This document shows positions 35,607 to 46,384 of a DNA stretch of 64,000 bases, piece by piece. Positions within the stretch are counted from its first letter, which is position 1; each line of letters opens with the position of its first letter. The stretch covers positions 25,759 through 89,758 of the forward strand of contig JBLICU010000003.1 of the NCBI GenBank assembly GCA_047632435.1, in the 5' to 3' direction. The position numbers were made by a program, and so were the translations under genes. This stretch comes from JAMZMI01 sp047632435. Lineage in GTDB: Bacteria; Bacteroidota; Bacteroidia; Cytophagales; Cyclobacteriaceae. The notes under the pieces were generated by a model. That model ran no database searches. It was given only the letters and a program-made list of their open reading frames with translations, and was not told where the DNA came from.

Positions 35607-36983
35607 TTATTGTTTCAGTTCTGAGAAGAACTTATAAAAATTGGAAATCGTTTCTATGCCTTTGAAAAAGTTGAACAAACCATAACTTTCATTTGGCGAG
35701 TGTATGGCATCTGAATCCAATCCAAATCCCATTAAAATGGGATCTAACTTTAGTTCTTTTTGGAACAAAGCAACAATTGGAATACTTCCACCTTCTCGAG
35801 TTGGGATAGGAGTTTTACCCCAAGCCGCCTCAAATGCTTTACTGGCAGCTCTGTACGCATCCGAATCGGTTGATACTACAGCAGGCTCACCACCGTGATG
35901 AGGAGTAATTTTTACTTTCACCGATGGAGGTGCCAAAGATTTAAAATAATCCGTAAATAGTCTGGTGATTTCATCGCTTTGCTGATTTGGCACAAGCCTC
36001 ATGGAAATTTTCGCATGCGCTTTTGATGGAAGCACGGTTTTGGCTCCTTCACCTATGTAACCTCCCCATATCCCATTTACATCCACCGTAGGGCGGATAC
36101 CTGTTCTTTCAATAGTGGTGAATCCTGTTTCACCTTTAACATCTTCAATATTTAGATCCTTTTTATAATCATCCAGATCAAACGGGGCTTTGGCCATTTC
36201 TGCTCTTTCTTCAACGCTCAGCACTTCAACTTTTTCGTAAAATCCTGGTATGGTAATTCTTCCGTCTTCGTCCTGAAGTTTGTTAATCATTTCGCAGAGT
36301 ACATTAATTGGATTGGCAACAGCACCGCCATATACACCAGAATGTAAATCTCTATTTGGGCCTGTCACCTCTACTTCCATATAACTTAATCCACGAAGAC
36401 CTACGGTTATTGAAGGGGTGTCATTGTTAATAATCGAAGTGTCAGAAATCAGGATCACATCGGCCTCAAGTTTTTTTAGATTGGCTTTGACAAAAGCCTC
36501 AAGATTAGAGGAGCCCACCTCTTCTTCACCTTCTATCATGAACTTTGCATTGCAAAACAAGGAATCTGTTTTTATCATGGATTCGAATGCTTTGACATGC
36601 ATGTACATCTGACCTTTGTCATCACATGCTCCGCGAGCATAAATTCGATCATTCTTAATCACCGGTTCAAACGGAGGTGAATCCCACAATTCATATGGAT
36701 CGGCAGGTTGAACATCATAATGTCCATAAACCAACACCGTGGGCAGCTTTGGGTCTATGATTTTTTCGGCGTAGATAATGGGATGTGCTGGTCCTGCTGT
36801 AGTCTCATGGATTTCAGCAATATCTGCGCCTGCATCAAGCAAGCTTTGTTTAACAAACTCAGCTGCTTTTCTTACATCCGCCTTAAATTTTGGATCTGCA
36901 CTTACAGAAGGAATCTTTAGTAGAGAAAGTAACTCTTCGAGAAATTTTTCTTTGTTTTTTTCGATGTATTCTAATGTCTGCAT
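35607..36983 (-). CDS. M20-family dipeptidase
   Basis: 458 residues. M20 metallopeptidase: VLVYGHYDVQP (metal His and Asp), ARGACDDKGQM, catalytic Glu in EGEEEVGSSN, lid/dimerisation domain with GLRGLSYMEVEVTGPNRDLHSGVYGG, and AIHSPNESYGL near the end. Length and motifs fit the DapE/PepV/CNDP-type dipeptidases acting on short peptides in the cytoplasm (no signal peptide). Located between the giant secreted protein gene and dsbD. Confidence 0.94.
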   Translation of the reverse strand: MQTLEYIEKNKEKFLEELLSLLKIPSVSADPKFKADVRKAAEFVKQSLLDAGADIAEIHETTAGPAHPIIYAEKIIDPKLPTVLVYGHYDVQPADPYELWDSPPFEPVIKNDRIYARGACDDKGQMYMHVKAFESMIKTDSLFCNAKFMIEGEEEVGSSNLEAFVKANLKKLEADVILISDTSIINNDTPSITVGLRGLSYMEVEVTGPNRDLHSGVYGGAVANPINVLCEMINKLQDEDGRITIPGFYEKVEVLSVEERAEMAKAPFDLDDYKKDLNIEDVKGETGFTTIERTGIRPTVDVNGIWGGYIGEGAKTVLPSKAHAKISMRLVPNQQSDEITRLFTDYFKSLAPPSVKVKITPHHGGEPAVVSTDSDAYRAASKAFEAAWGKTPIPTREGGSIPIVALFQKELKLDPILMGFGLDSDAIHSPNESYGLFNFFKGIETISNFYKFFSELKQ

Positions 36984-37000
36984 AACTTATTGGTTTGTAA

Positions 37001-40000
37001 TTAAAAACCGTCCCCGGATTCTGTGTTTTCAGAATCTTCCTTTTTTTCGATGGTGTCAAAATTGGAATCTTCCTCTACTTTGAAATCATCTGGATAAACT
37101 AGATTAAATGGCTCTGTTATACCGAAGTAGTTTTCTCGGAAAGAGTTGATAAATCCTAATGTTTCATTTTCATCACCACCGACTAGCACAAGTTCACCTG
37201 GTTTTGCTTTACCGTAATTTGAATTGGCATTGACCTCCAGATTGAAATCTGAGCTTGAAGAATAAAGTAGTAGGTTATTTGATGCATAAGAGATGAAATA
37301 CCATGTCCCAGGGGCAGCCTGAATAAATAAATTAAATACGTCATTGTTGGAATCATCTTTTTTAATCTCAAGAAATCCATCCAGTTTGGCGTTTATATCT
37401 TTATCGTAAATATTAGAAATTCCAAGCTTGGTAGTATTGTACCATGCTTTATAGGGCTGTGACCAGTTCATTTTCACGCTCGATATTACAAGTGATGTTT
37501 CAAGTTTCTCGCTCACATCATTGAGCGGAACATAATCCTTTAGGCTTGACTTTTCATAATCTTTAGCGGCTTCATCCGAGGTGATATTTGCTAGTTTGTA
37601 TAAAAGCTCAAGAGATATATCATTGGCCAAAGGCGGCCCCAGTCTTTCTATGATGTCAATTAAATCTTTGGACATCATATCAAGGTATCCTTTGCTATTA
37701 AAAATATTAATAGCAAGAAGTGCATCTATCTTATATTCACTGGATTCCATATTTCCTGTCCCCAGTATAGATGCCGCGACATTTACACGATCTGCGTAGG
37801 GGCTGAAAAAATTTGCTTGTCCTTCAAAAATGATGTCTTTGGTATCATCTGAATATATCATCGTATATCCTTCATAGGCATCACCAATGGTTTTTTTCGG
37901 GGCTTCTATTTTATAAACATTGTCCAGTGTATCGTATGTAAGTGTGCCATTGGCAAGAAAAAAGTCTTCATCCGAGGGGGCTTTTCTTTTTTCCACAAAT
38001 GAGGAATATATATTACCACGAAGGTCATAATGAAGCCCGGCAATAATCGGATCTTCATCTTCAAAATAAGAGGTTGCTATATCAATATCGACATTTGGAT
38101 CTTCATCTTTTTTCATATACCTCATCCAGTAATCGTAACCCGGTTTTTTGAGATCCAGTTTTACGAAACCTTCTAGCTCAAGAGCCTTTTTGTAGGCAAA
38201 CATTTTTACACTCCCTTTGTAGTAAAACCCAGGCGAGATACGAATATTTTCCTTATCTAAAACCTCTCCACCAGATACTGTCATCTGCTTCGATTTTTTA
38301 GGTGTGATGTACACATCGTCTAAATAAAACTGGTCAAATCGGATTGCGAAAGTGTCTTTCCCGGTGATTAATCTATATAGAGCAGTGCCTACAAATTCAT
38401 TTCTAGAAAGTATTTTGATATTTCCAGAATGCAGATAGTGATATTCATTGGTCGTATCAATAATGATTTCCGCATTATTGAATGACTGAAGTTCAGAATT
38501 TTCAAGAATCGTTGTTTGATGGTTTTCAGGGATGATCTCTGCATCAGCCACCCTTATAAATGGAATTCCTTGAATGAATAACTCTTTGGTGTTAAAATCA
38601 TAATCGGCACGTTCTGCATTGAATTCCAGGCCGGCCAATTCTTCTCGTGTGGAATAGAAATAGGAATCTTCAATTGGCACATTTGCTGGCTTGGTCATGG
38701 TAACCACAGAATCTTCTAAATCCCAAACGGCGTTGGTTATGGATGTTTTCATCTGCGCATACGGGAATGAAATAGAGGCTACACCAGCCTTCTCCGGGTG
38801 TATATCAGCGGTGTTATTTTTTAGGTCAAAATTGAGGCTGATGTCATCACCGGCCATAGCAGGCTTTTCTGGATTGTCTGTCAATACTTCAAACTTAGCA
38901 TGGCGAGCTGAATAAGAAAATTGCTTAAATGTCAATTGATTGGATTTGGCAACTGAACCACGAGTCAGCATTACACCGGAACCAAATACACCTTTAGAGG
39001 TAATGTTGACCTCACCTTCCAGCTCAGCTGTTGCATTATAAAATTTAAACGGCGCGTATAGATTCTGTAAGTACATACTATCCACTCTTGGCAACCAGTG
39101 CATTCTGAAAGGACCTAATACGGCTTGTGGATAGCTTGCGCCGTTGACATTACCAGCTCCAATAGTTCCGTTTGTGCCAAATGCAGCAACTGAATCAGGA
39201 TAGTAAACAAAATCAGCTGAATAAATAGTTGAGGTGATAAAGTCAATTTTGCCGCCACCACGAATACCATCATTGCTCAAATAAATTTTCTCATAAGTTT
39301 TGGCTGCAGTTCCGTATAGCGTGTATCCCTGAGGAGGCATCTGGTGTACAAATCCCAATGATTTATCTGGCATAATTTGTAAGGTTTCCTCAAAATCAGG
39401 AAAAATGCCTCCTGAGTTGAATTTACCATCAAAGGATATAGCATCGTCGACTGATAAGCTGTCTACGTCAAAGGGAGGGATGAGAAATTTCACAGATTTG
39501 TCATAAGCGCCATTTAGTACTTCTACACCATCGAAGTATACTATGGCATCTTTGTCTGATGTAAAGTGTGGGTAGCCACCTGTAAGAGCTAATCCTGCTT
39601 TGTCATCTGGTAAATCAAGATAGAGAACCCCGGAGGTTTCAGTTAATTCATTGTGCAGGGATATTTTATCTTCTTCACCAGTAGCAGTTGAATCTACCGG
39701 ATGCAATTCAATTCTGATTGAATCTATTTCAGGCATATTCAGTAAAAATTGATCGTAATCAAACTCATGGTTTTTACCCATATACCTGAAGTCACCCGCT
39801 TCGATGGCACCATCAAATATTAGATTTCTATCTTTTAGTACTGTTGCGATCCCATTTTTTGGACTGATTTTTATTTTAAAATCAGTGGTCGGATAAAATG
39901 AACTTATGCCACGTACTTTCAAAGTACCCGAATCAAGGCTTAGCGTTGCATTAGGCTTATTTGGTTCCAACGAGGAGATCATTATATTATCAAAATCAAC

Positions 40001-41869
40001 CTTTCTGGCAGAAGCATTATAATAATGGAAAGCCTTGTCATACAATATGGCTTGTCCTGTGCTTTCTTCAAATTCACCGAAACCATAATGTGCTATCACT
40101 TTCAGGGCTGACTTTGCATGTGCATGGCTGATATTAAATTCATTCACCAGCTCATCTACATGGAAGGTTCTTATCCCGTATTTATTTGCATAATAGACTG
40201 GTGTGGCCACAGGGTGGAAAGCGTAACCACTTGCCAATTTTCTGAATCGAATATCATTATAATATTTATTGGATTCTATCGTGGCGGGGAGTAGATCCTT
40301 GCCGTCCATAACCGAAAAATCCATAGAATCCACTTTCATATCCCAGGTGAGAAGTTGGGCGTTGATATTGACCTGATAGTAAGTAGATGAAAAAGGTTGA
40401 GTGTCGTATTTTTTATTTCGCAGGGCAATCAAAGTATGTTCTTTGGAATCATATCGCATGCTTACGGCTGCATGGAAGATGGAATCCAAACCGTGCCTAA
40501 TTACAAACTCACCACTTTCAGTGGATACCGTAGAATCTTTGAAAACAAATCTTTCTGCTCGAACAATCACTTTGTTTCCTCGTCCATCAAGTATTTCTAA
40601 TGTTCCTTTTTTTCGTGAAACTGAAGCGCCATACAGCTGATCACCACTAAGCTGAACTCCCCCTGTATATGTCATTTTACCACCTGGGATCTCTAATTTG
40701 GCATTGGATTCGTTGGAGATGAACATAGGGTAGGCACTTGGCGTTCTTCGAGATCTTGGTGGGCTTTTGAAAGTGAAAACACCCTCTACACTTCCAGTAA
40801 AAAGTCCCGGAAAATTGAGTTTAGCATTGGGAGTCCAAAAATTTGCTTGATCTGCCTTAATGTGATAGTCGCCCAAAGTGACAACCGCACCAAGCGCATT
40901 TTTGTATTTTATAGGCCAGTTTATAGTCGCTTTAGTTCCAGCATAAGTACGATTGTTTAAAAGATAGGTGCCAGAGGTTTCCTTAATTTTGAATGAATCA
41001 GAAGGTGTGACGATGAGCATGCTGTTATTGACTAAATCAATGATGGGCCCAATGATGGTCGGATGTTGATATTTAAGCTCCATTTCTTTCACGAAATTTT
41101 CAGCATACCCTTTTATGGCTTGTCTTTCAGCGGCGGGTTCTGTGCTGGCATTGTCATCCCAAGGGTCATCATTGGCACTATCTCCCCAGGGATCATCCGA
41201 CGCAGTGTCTCCCCAGGGATCACTTGAAGTTCCCCAGGGATCATTGTCTGTTGCCCATGGATCGGATGCAGTATCATTGGCCCAAGGATCATCAGCCGGT
41301 GTTTCTTCCGTTACTGGCTCTTCATAAATATCAGGTTCAGTTAGTTGATCATTGGTCTTTTCTTCATAAACTGGTTCGTCCAAAAGTTTGAATGAAAAGG
41401 AACCGTCATCTGTAGCGACGGTGATGCTCTTAGTTCGAACCAAAAGCCGGCGTGCCATAAATATATTAAGCCCTAACAAGAAATTCTGGTATTGAACTTT
41501 ACCCATTGTTTTGATGACTTGATCGTTGATCTCAAGTAAGGATGTCAATTCATCTGCATTGAGGTCTGCTTGTGAAACGGAAAAAGCCAGATAACTGAAA
41601 AAGTACCAGTAGTCTGGCTGTATCACATATCCTTTCCGCTGCATCTGTAAGGCAATGGATTGAATCTTGTCTTTGTGGGAAGATGTGAACTTTGCGTTCC
41701 AGGCATTTTGAAAATCAAAGGCGACCTTATTAGCAGCTTCCGTATCAATGGATTTGATACTATTTACGGCCTGATTGAAAAAAACAAGTTGATCTTCCGA
41801 AAATGATCGCTGTGCGGTGAGCACAAAGGAAAACTCCCAAAGACACAAAATAAAAATTAACCTGTTCAT
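37001..41869 (-). CDS. giant secreted beta-rich protein with DPW repeats, unknown function
   Basis: 1622 residues from the ATG at 41869, which begins a clean Sec signal (MNRLIFILCLWEF...LTAQ); the ATG at 41887 would bury it. Residues 20-150 are helical. Residues about 192-237 hold six DPW(A/G/D) motifs in an Asp/Ser/Asn-rich, probably disordered linker. The rest, over 1300 residues, is a series of short amphipathic beta strands with recurring phrases such as LDGRGNKVIVRAERFVF, suggesting a long beta-helix or jelly-roll stack as in LptA/LptD- or AsmA-like lipid conduits, but I see no diagnostic motif. Ends in an acidic tail without a sorting domain. Family not recognised; conserved neighbours suggest an envelope role. 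Confidence 0.85.
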   Translation of the reverse strand: MNRLIFILCLWEFSFVLTAQRSFSEDQLVFFNQAVNSIKSIDTEAANKVAFDFQNAWNAKFTSSHKDKIQSIALQMQRKGYVIQPDYWYFFSYLAFSVSQADLNADELTSLLEINDQVIKTMGKVQYQNFLLGLNIFMARRLLVRTKSITVATDDGSFSFKLLDEPVYEEKTNDQLTEPDIYEEPVTEETPADDPWANDTASDPWATDNDPWGTSSDPWGDTASDDPWGDSANDDPWDDNASTEPAAERQAIKGYAENFVKEMELKYQHPTIIGPIIDLVNNSMLIVTPSDSFKIKETSGTYLLNNRTYAGTKATINWPIKYKNALGAVVTLGDYHIKADQANFWTPNAKLNFPGLFTGSVEGVFTFKSPPRSRRTPSAYPMFISNESNAKLEIPGGKMTYTGGVQLSGDQLYGASVSRKKGTLEILDGRGNKVIVRAERFVFKDSTVSTESGEFVIRHGLDSIFHAAVSMRYDSKEHTLIALRNKKYDTQPFSSTYYQVNINAQLLTWDMKVDSMDFSVMDGKDLLPATIESNKYYNDIRFRKLASGYAFHPVATPVYYANKYGIRTFHVDELVNEFNISHAHAKSALKVIAHYGFGEFEESTGQAILYDKAFHYYNASARKVDFDNIMISSLEPNKPNATLSLDSGTLKVRGISSFYPTTDFKIKISPKNGIATVLKDRNLIFDGAIEAGDFRYMGKNHEFDYDQFLLNMPEIDSIRIELHPVDSTATGEEDKISLHNELTETSGVLYLDLPDDKAGLALTGGYPHFTSDKDAIVYFDGVEVLNGAYDKSVKFLIPPFDVDSLSVDDAISFDGKFNSGGIFPDFEETLQIMPDKSLGFVHQMPPQGYTLYGTAAKTYEKIYLSNDGIRGGGKIDFITSTIYSADFVYYPDSVAAFGTNGTIGAGNVNGASYPQAVLGPFRMHWLPRVDSMYLQNLYAPFKFYNATAELEGEVNITSKGVFGSGVMLTRGSVAKSNQLTFKQFSYSARHAKFEVLTDNPEKPAMAGDDISLNFDLKNNTADIHPEKAGVASISFPYAQMKTSITNAVWDLEDSVVTMTKPANVPIEDSYFYSTREELAGLEFNAERADYDFNTKELFIQGIPFIRVADAEIIPENHQTTILENSELQSFNNAEIIIDTTNEYHYLHSGNIKILSRNEFVGTALYRLITGKDTFAIRFDQFYLDDVYITPKKSKQMTVSGGEVLDKENIRISPGFYYKGSVKMFAYKKALELEGFVKLDLKKPGYDYWMRYMKKDEDPNVDIDIATSYFEDEDPIIAGLHYDLRGNIYSSFVEKRKAPSDEDFFLANGTLTYDTLDNVYKIEAPKKTIGDAYEGYTMIYSDDTKDIIFEGQANFFSPYADRVNVAASILGTGNMESSEYKIDALLAINIFNSKGYLDMMSKDLIDIIERLGPPLANDISLELLYKLANITSDEAAKDYEKSSLKDYVPLNDVSEKLETSLVISSVKMNWSQPYKAWYNTTKLGISNIYDKDINAKLDGFLEIKKDDSNNDVFNLFIQAAPGTWYFISYASNNLLLYSSSSDFNLEVNANSNYGKAKPGELVLVGGDENETLGFINSFRENYFGITEPFNLVYPDDFKVEEDSNFDTIEKKEDSENTESGDGF

Positions 41870-41893
41870 TCCTTTAAAGTTATGCAAATGGCT

Positions 41894-42715
41894 CTAAAGT
41901 TTCTTCAAAACGACCATTGCCCAGTTTTCCATCTCAGACATATCCACTTCGGTCATCTGGTTTTTTTTCCCTTCGGCAACTATATCCGCAATGTCCCATG
42001 CATAGAATCCACTCAAAAGTAACATGGCTCCTGTTTTTAATCTTTCAGAATAATCTGCGATTTGATCGAGCAAAACATTCTTGTTGATATTAGCCAAAAT
42101 AATATCAAATTTCTCTGAAGCTGGTATTTTGTCAATTCCACCTAAATGAAGCGCAACTTTGTCGCAATCGTTCAACGTAAAATTTTCTGAACTATTTTCC
42201 ACACACCATTCATCAATATCTACTGCGGAGATTTGCGTTGCTCCACGCTTATGTGCCATAATCGCCAAAGCACCTGTTCCACAGCCAACATCAAGCACTT
42301 TTTTGCCAGAATGATCAAGTGAAGTTTGGTATTTCAACATCTGATAAGTCGTGGCATGATGACCGGTTCCAAAAGACATTTTGGGCGTGATGATGATTTC
42401 ATAAGGAAACTCCGGTCTTGGATAGTGAAAAGTAGCTCGCACGATGCACTGATCATCGACGATCACAGGATCATAATTTTTTTCCCATTCGGAATTCCAG
42501 TTGACCCTTTTTATCTCTTCAAAGGAATATTTCACTTCGTATTTGTCGGTAATTTCTTTGACATTTGCTTCATTCCAAAGATCATGATCGCATGATGCAA
42601 ACACACCCAGGTCATTCTCTTCGAAAGCATCAAAAGCTAAAAGAGAGAGCTCGGCGATAATGAGATCTCTCTTTTCTTCGTCACAGCTTACCTGTACCCC
42701 TATAAAATTTTTCAA
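41894..42715 (-). CDS. prmA: ribosomal protein L11 methyltransferase
   Basis: 273 residues, normal length. N-terminal substrate-recognition domain, then a class I SAM-dependent methyltransferase: KVLDVGCGTGALAIMAHKRGA (motif I), AVDIDEWCVENSSEN, and ILANINKNVLLDQI matching the PrmA NIxxxxL motif. Modifies ribosomal protein L11. Its start overlaps the tpiA stop by 4 bp. Confidence 0.94.
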   Translation of the reverse strand: MKNFIGVQVSCDEEKRDLIIAELSLLAFDAFEENDLGVFASCDHDLWNEANVKEITDKYEVKYSFEEIKRVNWNSEWEKNYDPVIVDDQCIVRATFHYPRPEFPYEIIITPKMSFGTGHHATTYQMLKYQTSLDHSGKKVLDVGCGTGALAIMAHKRGATQISAVDIDEWCVENSSENFTLNDCDKVALHLGGIDKIPASEKFDIILANINKNVLLDQIADYSERLKTGAMLLLSGFYAWDIADIVAEGKKNQMTEVDMSEMENWAMVVLKKL

Positions 42716-43473
42716 AATGATTTTGCTATGTCCGTGAAATCTCTTGATTTTAAACTTGCTCCACCCACAAGACCTCCGTCTACATCAGGTTTTGCGAAAA
42801 TCTCAGCTGCATTGTCGGGTTTCACACTGCCGCCATAGAGAATTGAAATCCCATCAGCAGTTGCCTGATCATAGTTTGCAGCTATTACACCTCGGATAAA
42901 TGCGTGCATTTCTTGCGCTTGATCTGAAGAAGCAGTTACACCAGTTCCAATGGCCCAAACAGGCTCATATGCAATGACGACTTTCAAAATTTTCTCCTTT
43001 GATAATCCAAACAAACCTTCTTCAATTTGTTTTTTGTTCAAAGTCATGTGCTGATCTGCTTCACGTACTTCAAGCTTTTCTCCACAGCAGTAGATGGGAG
43101 TGAGACCAGCCTCCAACACTTTTTTGGTTTTCAGGGCCAGAAGCGCATTGTCTTCTCCAAAAAATTCTCTTCGCTCACTGTGTCCAATCACAACATATTC
43201 CACACCGATAGATTTCAACATTCCCAGAGAAATTTCTCCTGTGTACGCTCCACTTGCTTCCACATGGCAGTTTTGTGCTCCTAAATGCACTTTTTTGGAT
43301 GAGCCGATCAATGATTTTATGGTCGTTAAATGCGTAAATGGTGGAATCAGAATTACGTCTACGTCTTTTGTGACCTCATCTGCCACCATATTTACAACTT
43401 CTGAAGCGAGTAATTTTCCCCCTTCAATGTCAAGATTCATTTTCCAGTTTCCTGCTGCTATTTTTCTTCTCAT
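42712..43473 (-). CDS. tpiA: triosephosphate isomerase
   Basis: 253 residues, standard length. Interconverts DHAP and glyceraldehyde-3-phosphate. Substrate Lys in GNWKMN (Lys11), catalytic His in VIGHSERREFFGE, catalytic Glu in AYEPVWAIGTG, flexible loop and the phosphate-binding LYGGSVKPDN. Cotranscribed with prmA. Confidence 0.97.
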   Translation of the reverse strand: MRRKIAAGNWKMNLDIEGGKLLASEVVNMVADEVTKDVDVILIPPFTHLTTIKSLIGSSKKVHLGAQNCHVEASGAYTGEISLGMLKSIGVEYVVIGHSERREFFGEDNALLALKTKKVLEAGLTPIYCCGEKLEVREADQHMTLNKKQIEEGLFGLSKEKILKVVIAYEPVWAIGTGVTASSDQAQEMHAFIRGVIAANYDQATADGISILYGGSVKPDNAAEIFAKPDVDGGLVGGASLKSRDFTDIAKSF

Positions 43474-43511
43474 GATTCTATTTTGTGTCTTCTAAGTTTT
43501 TGATTGCGATT

Positions 43512-46301
43512 CTAAAATTTCTCTTTAAGATAATTCGCTGTATAATTTTCGGCTAATTTAATCATATCTTCCGGCACTCCTTGGAAGCAAATATTTCCAC
43601 CTTTGTCCCCGCCTTCAGGCCCCATATCGATTATCCAGTCGGCATTTTTTACAATCTCCATGTTGTGCTCAATGATCAATACTGAATTACCAGTGTTCAC
43701 CAGCGCATTGATGGCATCAAGTAATTTTTTGATGTCATGAAAATGTAGCCCCGTAGTAGGTTCATCAAAGATGAAAAGAATATGATCACTTTTACTACCA
43801 ACAGATTTTCCAAGAAAAGAAGCCAGTTTCACACGTTGAGCCTCACCACCACTGAGTGAACTGGAGGATTGTCCTAGTTTTACATATCCAAGCCCTACAT
43901 CGAAAAGGGGTTTTATTTTGTTTACAATTCCCGATTTATCAGCAAAAAATTCAATTGCTTCTTCTACCGTCAAACCAAGAATTTCGGAGATGTCCTTCTC
44001 TTTGTATTTGACTTCCAGGATTTCTTTTTTGAATCTTTTTCCCCGACAGTTTTCACATTCTAAATGAAGGTCAGCCATAAATTGCATTTCTACGGTTACC
44101 GTGCCTTCTCCCTCGCATACTTCGCAGCGTCCACCGTCCACATTGAAAGAAAAGTGAGCGGGCTTGTAGGCATTATTTTTCGATTGTGGCAACTCAGAAA
44201 ATAACTGACGAATGCCATCGTAGGCTTTCACGTATGTGACTGGATTTGACCGTGAGCTTTTCCCTATCGGATTTTGATCTACGAATTCGATTTGAGTGAT
44301 TTTTTTATAATCACCAGATATTTTTTCATGTTTCCCTGTGAGTTCTCCTGTTACACCGAGTATTTTCCCGATAGTGGGGTATAGGATCCTTTTTACCAAT
44401 GTGGATTTTCCTGAGCCACTCACTCCGGTGATCACACTGAGTACACCTAGAGGAATTTCTACTGTGATATTTTTCAGATTATTTTCTCTGGCACCTTCTA
44501 TTTTCAAAGATTGATTCCATTTTCTTCTGCGGCTGGGTAATTCAATAGACTCAATCCCTTTTAGATATTTGGCTGTAAATGACCGTGATTCTCCATTCAT
44601 TTCGCTCACTCTTCCCTGAAAAACCAATTCCCCTCCATGAATACCAGCAGCAGGACCGATATCTATTATTTGATCTGCGGCTTCCATCACTTTCTCTTCG
44701 TGTTCCACTACGATAACCGTATTACCCAAATCTCTCAATGTGAGTAAAACTTCTATCAGCTTGTCCGTATCACGTGGATGTAGTCCAATGCTTGGCTCAT
44801 CCAGAATGTACATGGATCCAACCAATGCGCTCCCAAGAGAGGTTGCCAGTTTGATTCGCTGAAACTCACCACCTGAAAGGGTGTTGGTAAGCCTATTTAA
44901 GGTGATATAACCTAACCCGACGTTGTTTAAATAAGAAAGTCGATTGGTTATCTCGCTGATAATGCGTTTTGCTATGGCATGTTGATGATCGCTTAACTCA
45001 ATATTTTCAAAAAATACTGCCAAATCTTCAACAGGTGTCAAAGCCAGATCCTGAATGGATTTTTCAGCAATTTTCACATAAGAAGCATCTTTTCTTAAAC
45101 GGGTTCCTCGACAGTCGGGGCAGACTGTTTTTCCGCGATATCGCGAAAGCATTACTCTGTATTGAATTTTGTGAGTTTGTGTTTCCAGGTGATCGAAAAA
45201 TGTGTTTAATCCTTCGAAGTACTCATTTCCGGCCCAGAGTAATGCGACTTCTTCCCTCGTCAATTCATTGACCGGACGGTGAATGGGGAAATCAAATCTG
45301 ATTCCATTTTTGATAAGTGGTTGAACCCAGGTTTGCATGATCTCTCCGCGCCAAGGAGCTATTGCGCCATCGTAAACAGATAAGTTCGGATCGGGAACAA
45401 CCAAATCAGGATCAATACCTAATATCCGACCGAATCCGTCGCACCTTCTGCAAGCACCAAATGGGTTGTTGAAGCTGAAAAAATTGACTGATGGCTCTTC
45501 AAATCGGATTCCATCCAATTCAAATAAATCGGAAAATTCTCTTTCACCTTTGCCAACAATTCGAACTGTGCAATGACCTTCCCCTTCAAAAAAAGCAGTT
45601 TGGATTGAGTCAGAAAGCCTGAATTGATTGTCTTCTTCATTTTTGGCTGTTGCTCGATCTATTAAAATCTCCAATGTGGCACCTTTCTTAATTTTGGCGT
45701 TTAAAACTTCTTCGATAAACTGAACTTCGCCATCGACTAATATTCGGGTGTAACCTTTACTCAAGAGCACTTTGAGCTCATTCTCAACCGTGCGTGTATT
45801 TTTTATTTTTAAAGGAGTAGATATGGTAAGTTTATCATTTTCATCGAAGGAAAATATATAATTAACAACATCAGTTACCGTGTCCTTTTTGACTGCCTCG
45901 CCTGAAACTGGGGATAAAGTCACACCAATTCTTGCATAAAGCAATTTGAGATAATCATAGATTTCCGTGGAAGTGCCAACGGTAGATCTTGGATTTCTTG
46001 TAGACACTTTTTGCTCAATGGCTATCGCTGGAGAAACACCTTTGATATAGTCCACTTCCGGTTTTTCCATCCTTCCAAGAAACTGACGGGCATAAGAACT
46101 CAGACTTTCAACATATTTTCGTTGACCCTCTGCAAACAAGGTGTCAAAAGCCAAAGAAGACTTGCCAGAACCAGATAGTCCGGTGATAACAACCAGTTTA
46201 TCTCTAGGGATGGCCACATCCAGATTTTTGAGATTGTTTACTCTGGCTCCCTTGATAATAATGTATTCTTTAGGATCGTACTCGTCTATCGATTTTGACA
46301 T
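43512..46301 (-). CDS. uvrA: excinuclease ABC subunit A
   Basis: 929 residues from the ATG at 46301 (MSKSIDEYDPKEYIII); an in-frame ATG at 46427 would add 42 residues with no UvrA likeness. Damage-sensing ATPase of nucleotide excision repair. Two ABC units with Walker A GLSGSGKSSLAFD and GVSGSGKSTLV, signatures LSGGEFQRIKLA and LSGGEAQRVKLA, and zinc modules CRRCDGFG...CPDCRG and CEVCEGEG...CENCRG. First gene of the minus-strand run. Confidence 0.97.
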   Translation of the reverse strand: MSKSIDEYDPKEYIIIKGARVNNLKNLDVAIPRDKLVVITGLSGSGKSSLAFDTLFAEGQRKYVESLSSYARQFLGRMEKPEVDYIKGVSPAIAIEQKVSTRNPRSTVGTSTEIYDYLKLLYARIGVTLSPVSGEAVKKDTVTDVVNYIFSFDENDKLTISTPLKIKNTRTVENELKVLLSKGYTRILVDGEVQFIEEVLNAKIKKGATLEILIDRATAKNEEDNQFRLSDSIQTAFFEGEGHCTVRIVGKGEREFSDLFELDGIRFEEPSVNFFSFNNPFGACRRCDGFGRILGIDPDLVVPDPNLSVYDGAIAPWRGEIMQTWVQPLIKNGIRFDFPIHRPVNELTREEVALLWAGNEYFEGLNTFFDHLETQTHKIQYRVMLSRYRGKTVCPDCRGTRLRKDASYVKIAEKSIQDLALTPVEDLAVFFENIELSDHQHAIAKRIISEITNRLSYLNNVGLGYITLNRLTNTLSGGEFQRIKLATSLGSALVGSMYILDEPSIGLHPRDTDKLIEVLLTLRDLGNTVIVVEHEEKVMEAADQIIDIGPAAGIHGGELVFQGRVSEMNGESRSFTAKYLKGIESIELPSRRRKWNQSLKIEGARENNLKNITVEIPLGVLSVITGVSGSGKSTLVKRILYPTIGKILGVTGELTGKHEKISGDYKKITQIEFVDQNPIGKSSRSNPVTYVKAYDGIRQLFSELPQSKNNAYKPAHFSFNVDGGRCEVCEGEGTVTVEMQFMADLHLECENCRGKRFKKEILEVKYKEKDISEILGLTVEEAIEFFADKSGIVNKIKPLFDVGLGYVKLGQSSSSLSGGEAQRVKLASFLGKSVGSKSDHILFIFDEPTTGLHFHDIKKLLDAINALVNTGNSVLIIEHNMEIVKNADWIIDMGPEGGDKGGNICFQGVPEDMIKLAENYTANYLKEKF

Positions 46302-46360
46302 TGAAAATTGAAATTTATTCTGATAACCAAGATTGGCGTCAGAAGGATTTGGATTAGCTG

Positions 46361-46368
46361 CAAAAGTA
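46361..46368 (-). promoter_or_regulatory. candidate -7 element of uvrA
   Basis: On the minus strand it reads TACTTTTG, matching TAnnTTTG, 60 bp upstream of the chosen uvrA start and inside the rejected 126-bp upstream extension, which supports the shorter start. No clear -33 box. Confidence 0.4.
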
Positions 46369-46384
46369 GAAATTTGACGTGAAG

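Noticed and set aside
41115..41327. Plus-strand frame rich in GSS/QGS repeats
   Set aside because: It is the complement of the DPW repeat segment of the giant minus-strand protein.
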